64,000 bases of DNA from Acidipropionibacterium virtanenii (GTDB taxonomy: Bacteria; Actinomycetota; Actinomycetes; Propionibacteriales; Propionibacteriaceae). Below the pieces are notes generated by a model, which was not told the origin of the DNA, made no database searches, and was given only the letters and a program-made list of their open reading frames with translations. The stretch lies in contig NZ_CP025198.1 of NCBI RefSeq assembly GCF_003325455.1, positions 2,604,001 to 2,668,000 of the forward strand. The letters are read 5' to 3'. Position 1 is the stretch's first letter. Each line of letters opens with the position of its first letter. This document shows positions 26,259 to 35,114 of this stretch, piece by piece. The translations under genes were made by a program, and so were the position numbers.

Positions 26259-28915
26259 CGGTTCTCCTTGGTGTTGATAGACCCTGAGTTGATAGGCCCT
26301 GAGTTGAGAACTGCCAGCGCGTCGGCCAGCCGGGCGTGGGTGTCGGAGTCGCGTACCGCGAGCCGTATCCAGGTGGGTCCCAGCCCGGGGAAGGTCTCTC
26401 CCCGCCGGACGGCGAATCCCATGCAGGCCAGCGATTCCCTCACCGATTCCTGGCCGATCGAGGAGGTGTCGACCAGCACGAAGGGGGCGCCCGACTCGAT
26501 GACGCGCAATCCGAGGGTGCGCAGTCTGGCGGTGAGGTCGTCGCGCATGGCCGGAAGGCCGGCGGCCAGCCGGGAGCGGTGTCGTTCAGCCTCCTCGCCG
26601 CAGCAGGCGATCATCGCCGCGATCGCCGGGGTGGAGACCGACCACGCCTGCTGCTGGGCGGCCAGTCGCGCGATGAGCCGCCGGTCGCCGACGGCGTATC
26701 CGGCGCGGATCCCGGCGAGCCCGTAGGTCTTGGTGAGGGATCGCAGCACCAGCACCCCCTCCATCCGGGGGCCGATGAGGGTCTGGACGCCGTCGGTGGC
26801 GTCCATGAAGGCCTCGTCGACCACCAGAATGCGGCCCGGCCTGGCCAGTTCGCGCAGCGCGGCGGCCGGGTGAAGGGCTCCGGTGGGGTTGGTGGGATTG
26901 CCGATGACCACCAGGTCGGCGTCGCGCGGGACGGACGCCGGGTTGAGGGCGAAGCCGTTCCCGGGGCCCAGGATGAGGCGGTCGACGTCGTGGCCGGCGG
27001 TGCGCAGCGCGGCCTCGGGTTCGGTGAACTGGGGATGGACCACCACGGCGTGGCGCGGGTGGAATGCTCGGGCGACCAGGACGAAGGCCTCGGCCCCGCC
27101 GTTGGTGGGCAGCAGCATCGCGGGGTCGACGTCGTGGTGGCGGGCCAGTGCGGCCCGGGCGGGCGCGGGGTCGGGGTAGGCCTGCCAGCTGGGTGCGGAG
27201 GCGGTGATGGCGTCGACCAACCAGTCGGGTGTGTGGTCGACGCGCACGTTGACGGCCAGATCGACCAGGCCGGGGGCGACGTCGTGGTCCCCGTGGTGGT
27301 GAAGATCGGGTTCCGGAGCCGGGGCCTGCGGACCCGGCCCACTCGCCGAACCCGACCCGTCCGGAATAGTAGCGAGCCTTGAAGAGCGCAGGGGGATCGC
27401 GCCCGCCGTTGACCGGGCCGCGTATGCCCACGCCTCGGCGGCGAACTTCGCCGCGCATGCCGGTGCCCCGGCCCAGTGGAGATGCAGGTAGGAGGCATGG
27501 ACGGTGGGCCGGCCGAGACCTGCCGGATCCATGGACGCGCCCTCCTCGCGGATGCTCCCGTCGGGCGTGGTGAAGGCCCAGGCGGGCTGTGGATCGTCGC
27601 AGAGGTTCGTGACCCCGGTGCGGTGGAACTCGTGACCGATGACGCGCTCACCCGCCCCGGCGAGCAGGGTGTCCGCGGGAGCAGTGGCATCCCGGTATCC
27701 CATGGTGAGACGGCGTCTCATCGCCGCGTCGAGGGGTAGCACCCCGGTCATCGGGTGCCCGTCGAGGGTGCGGCAGAGCATGAGCAGCCCGGCGCACTCG
27801 GCGACCACCGGCATCCCGCCGGCCACATGGGCGCGGATGGACTCGTGCAGGGACCGGTTGGCCGACAGCTCGTCGGCGTGCATCTCGGGGAACCCGCCCC
27901 CCAGGTAAAGCCCGCAGATGTCCTCGGGCAGCGCGGTGTCGGTCAGGGGGTCGACGTCGACCACCCGGCAGCCGGCGGCCTCCAGCAGCTCGGTGGTCTC
28001 CGCATACCGAAAGGTGAATGCCCGACCCGATGCAATTCCTATGAGGGGGGAGGCGACTCCCCTCGCGCTCGCCAGGGCGTCCCATCCGGCGCTGGCCCTC
28101 AGCGCCTGGGCGGGATCCCAGGGGATCGCGTCCAGGTCGGGCGCGGACGCGGCCACCTCCATCACGGCGTCCAGGTCGACATGCTCGGCGATCAGCCCCG
28201 CCAGAGCCTGCACCTGGGCAGTTGAGGCGTCGCGCTCTGCGGCGGGCACCAGACCGAGGTGCCGTGAGGGCACGGCAATCTCCTTGTCGCGGGGGATCTC
28301 GCCGAGCACCGGGATGCCCAGACCCTCGACTCCACGGCGGATCTCGGCACCGTGCCGGGCTGATCCGATCTGGTTGAGGATCACCCCGGCGATCCTCACG
28401 TCCGGGTCGAATCCGGCCAGCCCGGCCACCACCGCGGCATGGGTCAAGGACGCATGGCTGGTGTCGACCACCAGCACCACCGGGGTGCCGGTGAGCTTCG
28501 CGATCTGCGCCGAGGACCCGGCACCGTCGCCCAGCCGCCCGTCGAACAGTCCCATCACGCCCTCGATGACCGCCACATCTGCCGGTTCGGGGGTGGCGAA
28601 CCCGTGGGCCAGCAGGGGCGCCATGAGATCGGCCCCGCACATCACCGAGTCCAGGTTGCGTCCCGGGCGTCCGGTGGCCAGGCCGTGATAGCCGGGATCG
28701 ATGTAGTCGGGCCCCACCTTGAACGGCGCCACCTCGCGACCGGCGGCGCGCAGCGCGGCCATCAGGCCGGTGGCCACGGTGGTCTTGCCGCCGCCGGAGG
28801 CCGGGGCGGCGATGAGGACTCTCGGGATGCGCACCTCTTCATGCACTGATTCGTGCGCTGAGGTCTCGTGGTCTGAGGACCTGTGGGTTGAGGTCTCATG
28901 CACCGGCGTCACCAT
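26255..28915 (-). CDS. cobyrinate a,c-diamide synthase fused to a CobD/CobC-type aminotransferase
   Basis: An 886-residue two-domain protein. Residues ~30-500 are CobB/CbiA: P-loop APASGGGKTTVATGL, KVGPDYIDPGYH, and the glutaminase Cys in VVAECAGLLMLC; it amidates the a and c carboxylates using glutamine and ATP. After a Gly/Pro/His-rich linker, residues ~545-870 form a fold-type I PLP enzyme with GNPTNPTG and the PLP lysine in SLTKTYGLAGIRAGY (about residue 730), like CobD threonine-phosphate decarboxylase or CobC. That half would supply the aminopropanol arm. The N-terminus is unusually His/Glu-rich (VHETSTHRSS). Start ATG 28915 or GTG 28912, overlapping the cobO stop. Confidence 0.9.
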   Translation of the reverse strand: MVTPVHETSTHRSSDHETSAHESVHEEVRIPRVLIAAPASGGGKTTVATGLMAALRAAGREVAPFKVGPDYIDPGYHGLATGRPGRNLDSVMCGADLMAPLLAHGFATPEPADVAVIEGVMGLFDGRLGDGAGSSAQIAKLTGTPVVLVVDTSHASLTHAAVVAGLAGFDPDVRIAGVILNQIGSARHGAEIRRGVEGLGIPVLGEIPRDKEIAVPSRHLGLVPAAERDASTAQVQALAGLIAEHVDLDAVMEVAASAPDLDAIPWDPAQALRASAGWDALASARGVASPLIGIASGRAFTFRYAETTELLEAAGCRVVDVDPLTDTALPEDICGLYLGGGFPEMHADELSANRSLHESIRAHVAGGMPVVAECAGLLMLCRTLDGHPMTGVLPLDAAMRRRLTMGYRDATAPADTLLAGAGERVIGHEFHRTGVTNLCDDPQPAWAFTTPDGSIREEGASMDPAGLGRPTVHASYLHLHWAGAPACAAKFAAEAWAYAARSTAGAIPLRSSRLATIPDGSGSASGPGPQAPAPEPDLHHHGDHDVAPGLVDLAVNVRVDHTPDWLVDAITASAPSWQAYPDPAPARAALARHHDVDPAMLLPTNGGAEAFVLVARAFHPRHAVVVHPQFTEPEAALRTAGHDVDRLILGPGNGFALNPASVPRDADLVVIGNPTNPTGALHPAAALRELARPGRILVVDEAFMDATDGVQTLIGPRMEGVLVLRSLTKTYGLAGIRAGYAVGDRRLIARLAAQQQAWSVSTPAIAAMIACCGEEAERHRSRLAAGLPAMRDDLTARLRTLGLRVIESGAPFVLVDTSSIGQESVRESLACMGFAVRRGETFPGLGPTWIRLAVRDSDTHARLADALAVLNSGPINSGSINTKENR

Positions 28916-29523
28916 TCGATGCCCGCCTGACCGCGCTGGCCCGCGTCGAAGGGATGCTTGATCTTGGTCATCCCGGTCACCAGGTCGGCGGCCTCGACGA
29001 GTGCTTCCGGAGCACGGCGCCCGGTGATGACGACCTGCTGGGTGCCCGGCCGGCGGGCCAGCACCTCGACCACCTCGTCGACGTCGATCCAGCCCCAGTC
29101 CAGCGGGTAGGTGAACTCGTCGAGGAGATAGAAGTCATGGGCCTGCCGCTCCAGCAGCTCGCGGACGTGACGCCATCCCTCCCGGGCGGCCTCGGCGGGA
29201 TTCTCCTCGGCCCTGAAGGCCTTCGTCCACGACCATCCGGTGCCCATCGTCTCCCAGGTCACCGGCCCGCCTGCCCCGGTCCGCTCATGGAGATCGCCGA
29301 GGGCCTGCAGGGCGTCCTGCTCCCCGACATGCCAGCGTCCGGACTTCACGAACTGGTAGACCCCGACCGACCACCCCTGGTGCCAGGCCCGCAGGGCGGT
29401 GCCCATCGCGGCCGTCGTCTTGCCCTTGCCCTCGCCGGTGTTGACCATCAGGACCGGCCGTAGCCGGCGTTGCCTGGTCGACAGCCCGTCGTCGGGCTGA
29501 GCACCGGAGCGTGCACGCGGCAT
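28909..29523 (-). CDS. cobO: corrinoid adenosyltransferase (CobO/BtuR)
   Basis: A 204-residue ATP:cob(I)alamin/corrinoid adenosyltransferase. The P-loop NTGEGKGKTTAAMGTALRA, VYQFVKSG, and YLLDEFTYPLDWGW identify CobO/BtuR. It adds the 5'-deoxyadenosyl upper ligand to the reduced corrinoid. It leads a three-gene operon with the CobB-aminotransferase fusion and cobA; a cobalamin riboswitch lies about 45 bp upstream. Length is normal (about 200). Confidence 0.95.
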   Translation of the reverse strand: MPRARSGAQPDDGLSTRQRRLRPVLMVNTGEGKGKTTAAMGTALRAWHQGWSVGVYQFVKSGRWHVGEQDALQALGDLHERTGAGGPVTWETMGTGWSWTKAFRAEENPAEAAREGWRHVRELLERQAHDFYLLDEFTYPLDWGWIDVDEVVEVLARRPGTQQVVITGRRAPEALVEAADLVTGMTKIKHPFDAGQRGQAGIEW

Positions 29524-29564
29524 GGGAATCCTCCTCGCGGGTCCTCGCCCGCATCGTCACCCCC

Positions 29565-29705
29565 CATGGATCCACAGGGGCTGCCGGCAGGGACGACCTG
29601 GCTCGCGCGTCAGCGCTCACAGTGGCGGGACCGCTCCGGACTCGGATCTCTCCTCACCGGGATTCCTCCCGACCGGCCGAGGAGATTCTGTCACATCAGG
29701 GTCAC
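29565..29705 (-). ncRNA. cobalamin riboswitch before cobO
   Basis: Minus strand reads GGAATCCCGGTGAG, then CCGGAGCGGTCCCGCCACTG (core about 29616-29632) and GCGCGAGCCAGGTCG. The GTCCCGCCACTGT core and flanking elements match cobalamin riboswitches. Forty bases across the core are almost identical to the riboswitch before cobT, indicating recent duplication. Boundaries are approximate. Confidence 0.88.
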
Positions 29706-29750
29706 CGCAATCCTGCGAGGGTCCGCGGACCGGTCTTCTAAGCTGACTCC

Positions 29751-30338
29751 GTGACCACTGACTCTGACACCTCTCTGCTGGGACGGGCTCCCGGGCTCGG
29801 CGAGGAGCACTTCGCCCACGACGGGCTCATCACGAAACATGCGATACGCGCGGTCGCGATGGCGGCGCTGCGGCCGATGCCCGGCCAACTGCTGTGGGAT
29901 CTGGGCACCGGCGCCGGGTCGGTGGCCGTCGAGTGGTGCCGCACCGACCCGACCTGCCGGGCCATCGGTGTCGAGCGGCGCCTCGACCGGGCATCCAATG
30001 CCCGCGCCAATGCGGAGGCCCTCACCCTGCCCGGACAGTTCGAGGTGGTCGATGCCGACCTGACGGGCGGGCTGCCCGAGCTGCCGCCCCCAGACGCCGT
30101 GTTCATCGGCGGCGGGGCCACCATGGAGCTGGCGACCGCCTGCCGCGACGCCCTGCGGACGGGCGGGCGGCTGGTGATTCACGGGGTGACCATCGAGGCC
30201 GAGACCCTGGTGGCGCAGCTCCATGCCGACTGGGGCGGCGAACTCATGCGGCTCAGCGTGGAGACCGCCGACCGCATCGGGCGGCTGCACGGCTGGAAGC
30301 CGGCCCGAACCGTCGTCGCGTGGAGCTGGTCCAAGTAG
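29751..30338 (+). CDS. cbiT: cobalt-precorrin-6B C15-methyltransferase (decarboxylating)
   Basis: A 195-residue class I SAM methyltransferase: ITKHAIRAVAMAAL then LLWDLGTGAGSVAVEW (motif I), IGVERRLDRASNARANAE and PDAVFIGGGAT. CbiT methylates C15 and decarboxylates the C12 acetate, paired with CbiE, here in the CbiEGH fusion. GTG start at 29751 has no strong Shine-Dalgarno; TCTAAG just upstream may be a -10 of a leaderless message. It is divergent from cobO. Confidence 0.92.
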   Translation: MTTDSDTSLLGRAPGLGEEHFAHDGLITKHAIRAVAMAALRPMPGQLLWDLGTGAGSVAVEWCRTDPTCRAIGVERRLDRASNARANAEALTLPGQFEVVDADLTGGLPELPPPDAVFIGGGATMELATACRDALRTGGRLVIHGVTIEAETLVAQLHADWGGELMRLSVETADRIGRLHGWKPARTVVAWSWSK

Positions 30339-30429
30339 CGTCGCGACATTTTCTCCTCCCGGACGGGCCGTTCCGGCACCGGCAGTGCCGAATCGACCGG
30401 TTCAGGACGAGAAATTGTCGATGCCTCGT

Positions 30430-31260
30430 TCAGCTCGCCAGCGGGGCGCTCTTCTGGCCGAGCAGCCCCACGACCTCCTCGAGGTTGCGGGGGTGGCCGG
30501 GCAGCCCGAGCCGGTTCGCCAGGGCCAGCGGCCAGGGCAGCTCCAGGTGGGCCCGGGCGACGAGTTCCTCGTCGGCCAGCAGCTCGTCGACAGGCCCCTG
30601 GACGACGTGATGGTCGACCACCACGAGCGCCTCGTCTGCCCAGGACAGGGCGTGATCCACATCGTGGGTGGCCATCACCACCGTCGTCCCGGCGTCGCGC
30701 AGGCGGTCCAGGGCCGTCATCATCTGCACCACGCCCGCCGGATCCAGCCCGGCGGTGGGTTCGTCGAGGAGCAGCAGGTCGGGCGTCATAGCGACCGCAC
30801 CGGCCACCGCCACCCGCTTGCGCTCCCCGTAGGACAGCTGGTGGGTGGCCCGCTCCGCCAGATGGTCGGCTCCCAGCAGTTCCAGGGCCCGGGCCACCCT
30901 CTGTCGCACCTCGTCGACCTCCAGGCCCATATTCATCGGGCCGAAGGACACATCCTGGGTGACGTCGGCGCTGAACAGCTGATCGTCGGGATCCTGCAGC
31001 ACCAGTTGCACCGACCGGCGGTGCTCCCGCAGCGCCTTGCGGCTGTACCTGAGCACGGTCTCACCGCGCCGGACGGTTCCCGAAACGGGCTCCAGGGAAC
31101 CCGACAGGCAGCGCAGCAGCGTCGTCTTGCCCGAGCCGTTGGCGCCCAGGATCGCCACCCTCACTCCCCGGCGTATGGCCAGTGACACCTCGGACAGCAC
31201 CATGGGACGGCCGGGATGAGTGGCGCACAGCCCGTCGGTGCTGAGTAGGGACTCATTCAT
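30430..31260 (-). CDS. cbiO: cobalt ECF transporter ATPase
   Basis: A 276-residue ABC ATPase: Walker [15 protein letters not shown]-loop [10 protein letters not shown], signature [14 protein letters not shown], Walker [13 protein letters not shown] and switch His in MATHDVDHA. It powers the CbiMNQO energy-coupling-factor cobalt importer. The ATG at 31260 overlaps the cbiQ stop; longer frames would run through cbiQ. Last gene of the riboswitch-controlled cbiMNQO operon. Confidence 0.95.
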   Translation of the reverse strand: MNESLLSTDGLCATHPGRPMVLSEVSLAIRRGVRVAILGANGSGKTTLLRCLSGSLEPVSGTVRRGETVLRYSRKALREHRRSVQLVLQDPDDQLFSADVTQDVSFGPMNMGLEVDEVRQRVARALELLGADHLAERATHQLSYGERKRVAVAGAVAMTPDLLLLDEPTAGLDPAGVVQMMTALDRLRDAGTTVVMATHDVDHALSWADEALVVVDHHVVQGPVDELLADEELVARAHLELPWPLALANRLGLPGHPRNLEEVVGLLGQKSAPLAS

Positions 31261-32060
31261 CTCCACAGCCTTCCTGCGACCGGCCAGCATGCGGCCCATG
31301 ACCCGGCGATCACCAGGACGGTCACCACCTTGAACTTCCAGGTACCGACCCGTTGGACCGGCAGGGTGAGCAGCGAGTCCTCGAACCCGCGATTCACCAG
31401 GCCGTCGTTCAGCCGGTTGGACCGTGCCCAGGCCCGCACCCCGACCGAGCCCATCAGGGCGGCAGTGTTCTCGAAGCGCCGGCGGTAGCCGTTGAGCCGG
31501 CCGACCGGGGCGTCTCCCAGCCGGCACTTCTGCGCCTCATGGGCGGTGAACACGGTGTCGAGCAGCACGAAGATCAGCCGGTAGGTGAGGCTGGCGATCT
31601 CCAGCAGGGCGTCGGGGACGTGGAGCCTGCGCATCCAGGTGAGCAGGTCGACCATCGGCGTGGTCAGAGCCAGGATCATCAGGGCCAGCGTCCCTGCCAG
31701 GCCGTGGGCCACCAGATTGGCGCCCTGACGGGCCGAGACCGGACCGATCGCGAAGATCCCGCCCCGCCACCAGACGGCGGCCGGATCCTGCGAGGTGCCG
31801 ACGCTGACGAGCACCGAGACGCCTCCCAGGATGAGGAAGACGATCGGGGCGGACATCGCCTGCCACAGCACCCGTGGACGGATTCGTGCGAAACCGAGAA
31901 TGGCGACCAGAGCGATCAGGGAGACGAAGAGGGTGCCGGGCCAGGCCGGGGTGCACAGGGCGACCACGATGAGCCCCACCGACAGCCCCACCTTCTCCCC
32001 CACCGGACGACGCCGCCAGGGGGAGTCCCAGGCGGCGTCGTCGAGAGAGGTGATGCTCAC
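31257..32060 (-). CDS. cbiQ: cobalt ECF transporter T component
   Basis: A 267-residue transmembrane coupling protein. After a short cytoplasmic start ([19 protein letters not shown], the usual CbiQ N-terminus) come several hydrophobic helices and the coupling helices with [19 protein letters not shown] and a second Arg-rich stretch. It links the ATPase CbiO to the substrate-binding CbiM/CbiN. Coupled by overlaps to both cbiO and cbiN. Confidence 0.94.
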   Translation of the reverse strand: MSITSLDDAAWDSPWRRRPVGEKVGLSVGLIVVALCTPAWPGTLFVSLIALVAILGFARIRPRVLWQAMSAPIVFLILGGVSVLVSVGTSQDPAAVWWRGGIFAIGPVSARQGANLVAHGLAGTLALMILALTTPMVDLLTWMRRLHVPDALLEIASLTYRLIFVLLDTVFTAHEAQKCRLGDAPVGRLNGYRRRFENTAALMGSVGVRAWARSNRLNDGLVNRGFEDSLLTLPVQRVGTWKFKVVTVLVIAGSWAACWPVAGRLWR

Positions 32061-32512
32061 GCCCGTGAGACCGGCTCGGCGGCCGGCTCGACCGCCTCCT
32101 GATCGGTCGGTGCGTCAGCCTCGACAGGCATCTCATCGGGCAGCTGCGAGGCGGCCATGGCCTCGTCGTGCCCCTTCTTCCTCCCGCTCATGCGGCCCAG
32201 GGCGAAGCCGACGATGCCGGCTCCCAGGGCCGCCTGGAGGGCGAACAGACCGGACTCGACCTCTCCTGAGTTGGGCTCGAAGATCGGCTTGATCCACTGC
32301 TTGGCACCCGCCGCCTCGGCGGCCTGGGCCGCGGCGTCATCGGTGCCGGCGAAGCCCTCGCCGTCGGCGGCCGGCTTCTGCCCGCCGAGGATGAGGCTCA
32401 CCACGAAGATGGCCACCAGGATCACCAGCAGCACCGGGGTGGCCCACTTGTGATCGCCGGTCAGGAAGTTGCTCTTCTGCTTGCCCGTGCGTGTGCTGAT
32501 GGGTTCAGACAT
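32057..32512 (-). CDS. cbiN: cobalt ECF transporter auxiliary protein
   Basis: A 151-residue membrane protein with two hydrophobic segments (PVLLVILVAIFVVSLILGG and FALQAALGAGIVGFALG) flanking an extracytoplasmic loop with WIKPIFEPNSGEVES, the conserved CbiN region. CbiN assists metal loading of CbiM. It has extra polar tails at both ends compared with ~95-residue enterobacterial CbiN. The ATG at 32512 lies inside the end of cbiM. Confidence 0.92.
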   Translation of the reverse strand: MSEPISTRTGKQKSNFLTGDHKWATPVLLVILVAIFVVSLILGGQKPAADGEGFAGTDDAAAQAAEAAGAKQWIKPIFEPNSGEVESGLFALQAALGAGIVGFALGRMSGRKKGHDEAMAASQLPDEMPVEADAPTDQEAVEPAAEPVSRA

Positions 32513-33233
32513 GGGTGCCCTCCTCGATCTTTGCTGCGGAGACGGTACCGCCCTGCTCGACGTCATCGGCCGGAGTGCTCAGCACGCCGAGCTTGCGCAG
32601 CTGCGGGCCGGCGACCCTGGCGAGGAAGCGGAACAGCAGGATGCCCAGGACGCCCTCGGCCAGGGCCAGCGGGATCTGGGTGACGGCGAAGATGGACAGG
32701 AACTTCCCGGCGGCACCCATGATCCCGGAGCTGGGATCGGGGAAGGCGATGGCCAGCTGGAAGGAGGTGACGCAGTAGGTGGAGAAGTCGGCGAAGACCA
32801 TGCACAGAAAGATGGCCAGGGCGTCGGGGCCGCCGAGCTTCTTGGTGAGTTTGTAGAAGGCGAAGCCGACCCAGGGGCCGGCGATCGCCATCGAGAAGGT
32901 GTTGGCGCCCAGCGTGCTGATGCCGCCGTGGGCCAGCAGCAGGGCCTGGAAGATGAGCACGACCATGCCCAGGAAGGCCATCACCGGTGGTTTGAAGAGC
33001 ACGGCTCCGACGCCGGTGCCGGTGGGGTGCGAGGAGGACCCGGAGACGCTGGGCAGCTTGATGGCCGACAGCACGAAGGTGAAGGCGCCGGCGGTGGCCA
33101 GCAGCAGCTTGTTCTCGGGGTGGTGCTTGACCTGCTTGACGACCTCGCGGGCGCCGTGGATGACGAACGGTGCGGCGGCTGCGTACCAGACCGCGCACTC
33201 TGTCGGTGAGAGAATTCCCTCTGCGATGTGCAT
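32505..33233 (-). CDS. cbiM: cobalt ECF transporter S component
   Basis: A 242-residue substrate-specific membrane component. It starts MHIAEGILSPTECAVWYAA; in NikM/CbiM structures the N-terminal amine and His2 ligate the metal, so the protein must start at this Met, and the ATG at 33233 is chosen over a GTG 12 bp upstream. SGSSSHPTGTGVGAVLF and LAHGGISTLGANTFSMAIAG are conserved loops and helices with metal-site His. First gene of the cbiMNQO operon behind a cobalamin riboswitch. Confidence 0.95.
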   Translation of the reverse strand: MHIAEGILSPTECAVWYAAAAPFVIHGAREVVKQVKHHPENKLLLATAGAFTFVLSAIKLPSVSGSSSHPTGTGVGAVLFKPPVMAFLGMVVLIFQALLLAHGGISTLGANTFSMAIAGPWVGFAFYKLTKKLGGPDALAIFLCMVFADFSTYCVTSFQLAIAFPDPSSGIMGAAGKFLSIFAVTQIPLALAEGVLGILLFRFLARVAGPQLRKLGVLSTPADDVEQGGTVSAAKIEEGTHV

Positions 33234-33254
33234 GGGGGTCTTCACTCCTTTCTC

Positions 33255-33420
33255 GGGATACTGCGTCCCGTCCTGGAAAGGATCGATGCCGTGGCGTTCC
33301 TGACTCCCACCCGAAGGTGCTCACAGTGGCGCGACCGTGCCGGCTCTGTCCGGCTTCCGCTCATGGCGTCGATTATTTCTTCTGTTGTCAGTGGGGTCCC
33401 TGATCCATCGGGCACGTTGG
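33255..33420 (-). ncRNA. cobalamin riboswitch before cbiM
   Basis: Minus strand reads GGAAGCCGGACAGAGCCGG, then CACGGTCGCGCCACTGTGAG (core about 33320-33335) and TGGGAGTCAGGAACGCC, a good B12-box match. The core has GCG where the other three have CCG. Boundaries approximate. It should shut off cobalt import when cobalamin is plentiful. The intergenic DNA also holds the start region of divergent cbiC. Confidence 0.85.
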
Positions 33421-33552
33421 GAGGGACCGCCGATGACCATTAGATCACGGCGGCTCCGCGGCCCTTCGGCCGGGTGCCCGTCGGCGTCTCCTCGGATAGG
33501 GTCGAGCCCTGAGCGCCACCCCGCCGGGGCGGCCGGCGGTGAGGAGTTCCTG

Positions 33553-34218
33553 GTGGGTCACGAGTACATTCCTGATTACCTCAATAATGGGGCAGACATC
33601 TATCGCGAGTCGTTCCGGATCATCCGCGAGGAGTCCGACCTGGAGCGATTCCCGACCGACGTCGAGCACGTCGTGGTGCGGATGATCCACGCTGCCGCCG
33701 ATCCGTTGATCGCCGGCGACATCGCCTTCACACCTGGGGTGGTGGCGGCTGCCCGGGCCGCCTTGGAGGCGGGGGCACCGATCCTGTGCGACTCCTCGAT
33801 GACGGCCACCGGGGTCATCCGATCCCGGCTGCCCCGCGACAACGAGGTCGTCTGCCACATCAAGGAGCCGCGCCTCGCCGAGCTGGCAGCCGAGCGTGGC
33901 ACCACGAAGACCTGCGCGGCGGTCGACATGTGGGCCTCCGACGGGCAGCTGGACGGCTCGGTGGTGGCGATCGGCAACGCACCCACCGCCCTGTTCAGGG
34001 TCCTCGAGGTGGCCGCCGAGACCGGTCAGCTTCCCGCCGCGGTGGTGGGCGTCCCGGTCGGATTCGTGGGCGCCGCCGAGTCCAAGCAGGCCCTGGTCGA
34101 CTCCGCCCTCGGCCTGGAGTTCCTCACCCTGCTGGGCCGGCGCGGGGGCTCGGCGATCACGGTCGCGGCGCTCAACGCCATCGCGTCATGGGACGAGGAG
34201 ACGAATTCTCACAAGTAG
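33553..34218 (+). CDS. cbiC: precorrin-8X methylmutase
   Basis: A 221-residue enzyme that moves the methyl group from C11 to C12 to form (hydrogeno)cobyrinate. Start region GHEYIPDYLNNGADIYRESF, catalytic His in VVRMIHAAADP, DSSMTATGVIRSRLP and the C-terminal VGVPVGFVGAAESK segment identify CbiC/CobH. The GTG at 33553 follows GAGGAG at correct spacing and matches the family N-terminus; an upstream in-frame extension of 72 codons is unlikely. Divergent from cbiM; convergent with the next gene, 3 bp apart. Confidence 0.93.
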   Translation: MGHEYIPDYLNNGADIYRESFRIIREESDLERFPTDVEHVVVRMIHAAADPLIAGDIAFTPGVVAAARAALEAGAPILCDSSMTATGVIRSRLPRDNEVVCHIKEPRLAELAAERGTTKTCAAVDMWASDGQLDGSVVAIGNAPTALFRVLEVAAETGQLPAAVVGVPVGFVGAAESKQALVDSALGLEFLTLLGRRGGSAITVAALNAIASWDEETNSHK

Positions 34219-34221
34219 GGG

Positions 34222-35097
34222 TCATCCCCAGAGCTGTCCGGCCTCCCAGGTACCCGAGGACACCACCGGCGTCACGGTCGCCGAGATGACCGACCCCTCG
34301 TGGGGAGCATGGGGCAGGTCGGCGGGCAGTGCCAGGGTCATCGGGATCGACGTCGTGCCGATCACCCGCAGCCAGTCCACCCCGGTAAGCCGGTTGGTGC
34401 GCCGCTCCACCCGCTGCACCACCATCGTCATCTGGGCGGCCGCACTGGCCTGTTCGCGGGTGGCGCGTCCGGCGCTGATCTCCAGCAGCCACGGCGAGAT
34501 GAGGGCCCCCGCCGAGAAGGACAGCTCGGTGCCCATCGACCCTTCCTCTGAGCGCCCGTAGGCCTCCTCGGAGTCGTAGATCTTCGGGAACTCGGTGGGC
34601 ACCGCACCGACCCGCAGATGCTCGATCTCCTTCGGGGTCTCCTCCCCCGGCTCACCGCCCAGCGGGTACTCCACCGGGTCGTCGACGTTGGCCAGGAACC
34701 GCGCCAGCCGCTCGCGCCGGTGGCCCACCGCAAGCCCGCTGAGGATCGAGTCGCCGCTGATCACACCGGCCTCGCCGATCCCGGCACGGCTCAGCCCGCC
34801 GCCCCTACCCGATCCTGAACCGCCGGGCGCCATGACGTCGACCTGGGCCAGAGTGTCGGAGTACCGGAAGACCTCCGCGGGATGGGTCGTGGGACACACC
34901 AGGGAGGCGATGGTGTCGAGCTCACCGCCCGACTGGATCAGCCCCAGGCGTGCTCCCGAGGGGTCGGTGTAGGCGGCGAGCAGCTCGAAGCCGTCGACGT
35001 TCTGGGCCCCGGCGGCGCCGGCGGTCACTGCGGCCGAGACCAGTTCGTCGAGAGATGCGGCGTCGAAGCCGAGGCTGTGCAGGTCGAACGAGATCAC
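34222..35097 (-). CDS. uncharacterised protein within the cobalamin operon
   Basis: A 291-residue soluble protein reading MISFDLHSLGFDAASLDELV, GFELLAAYTDPSGARLGLIQ and, in the C-terminal half, SFSAGALISPWLLEISAGRAT. No signal peptide, membrane helix or nucleotide motif is visible; residues ~93-105 are Gly/Ser-rich, possibly a linker. It starts 17 bp after the CbiX-dehydrogenase stop in the same direction, so it is probably the last gene of cbiL-cbiF-cbiEGH-cbiX. I do not recognise a family; the placement may be incidental. Confidence 0.7.
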   Translation of the reverse strand: MISFDLHSLGFDAASLDELVSAAVTAGAAGAQNVDGFELLAAYTDPSGARLGLIQSGGELDTIASLVCPTTHPAEVFRYSDTLAQVDVMAPGGSGSGRGGGLSRAGIGEAGVISGDSILSGLAVGHRRERLARFLANVDDPVEYPLGGEPGEETPKEIEHLRVGAVPTEFPKIYDSEEAYGRSEEGSMGTELSFSAGALISPWLLEISAGRATREQASAAAQMTMVVQRVERRTNRLTGVDWLRVIGTTSIPMTLALPADLPHAPHEGSVISATVTPVVSSGTWEAGQLWG

Positions 35098-35114
35098 CCG
35101 CCGATCCTACGAGG

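Noticed and set aside
26820..26960. Treating the aminotransferase half of the CobB fusion as histidinol-phosphate aminotransferase for histidine synthesis
   Set aside because: The folds are alike, but fusion to CobB and placement under a cobalamin riboswitch favour a CobD/CobC role; no his genes are near.
30430..33233. Nickel rather than cobalt specificity for the ECF transporter
   Set aside because: CbiN is present instead of NikN/NikL, and a cobalamin riboswitch and cobalamin genes surround it.
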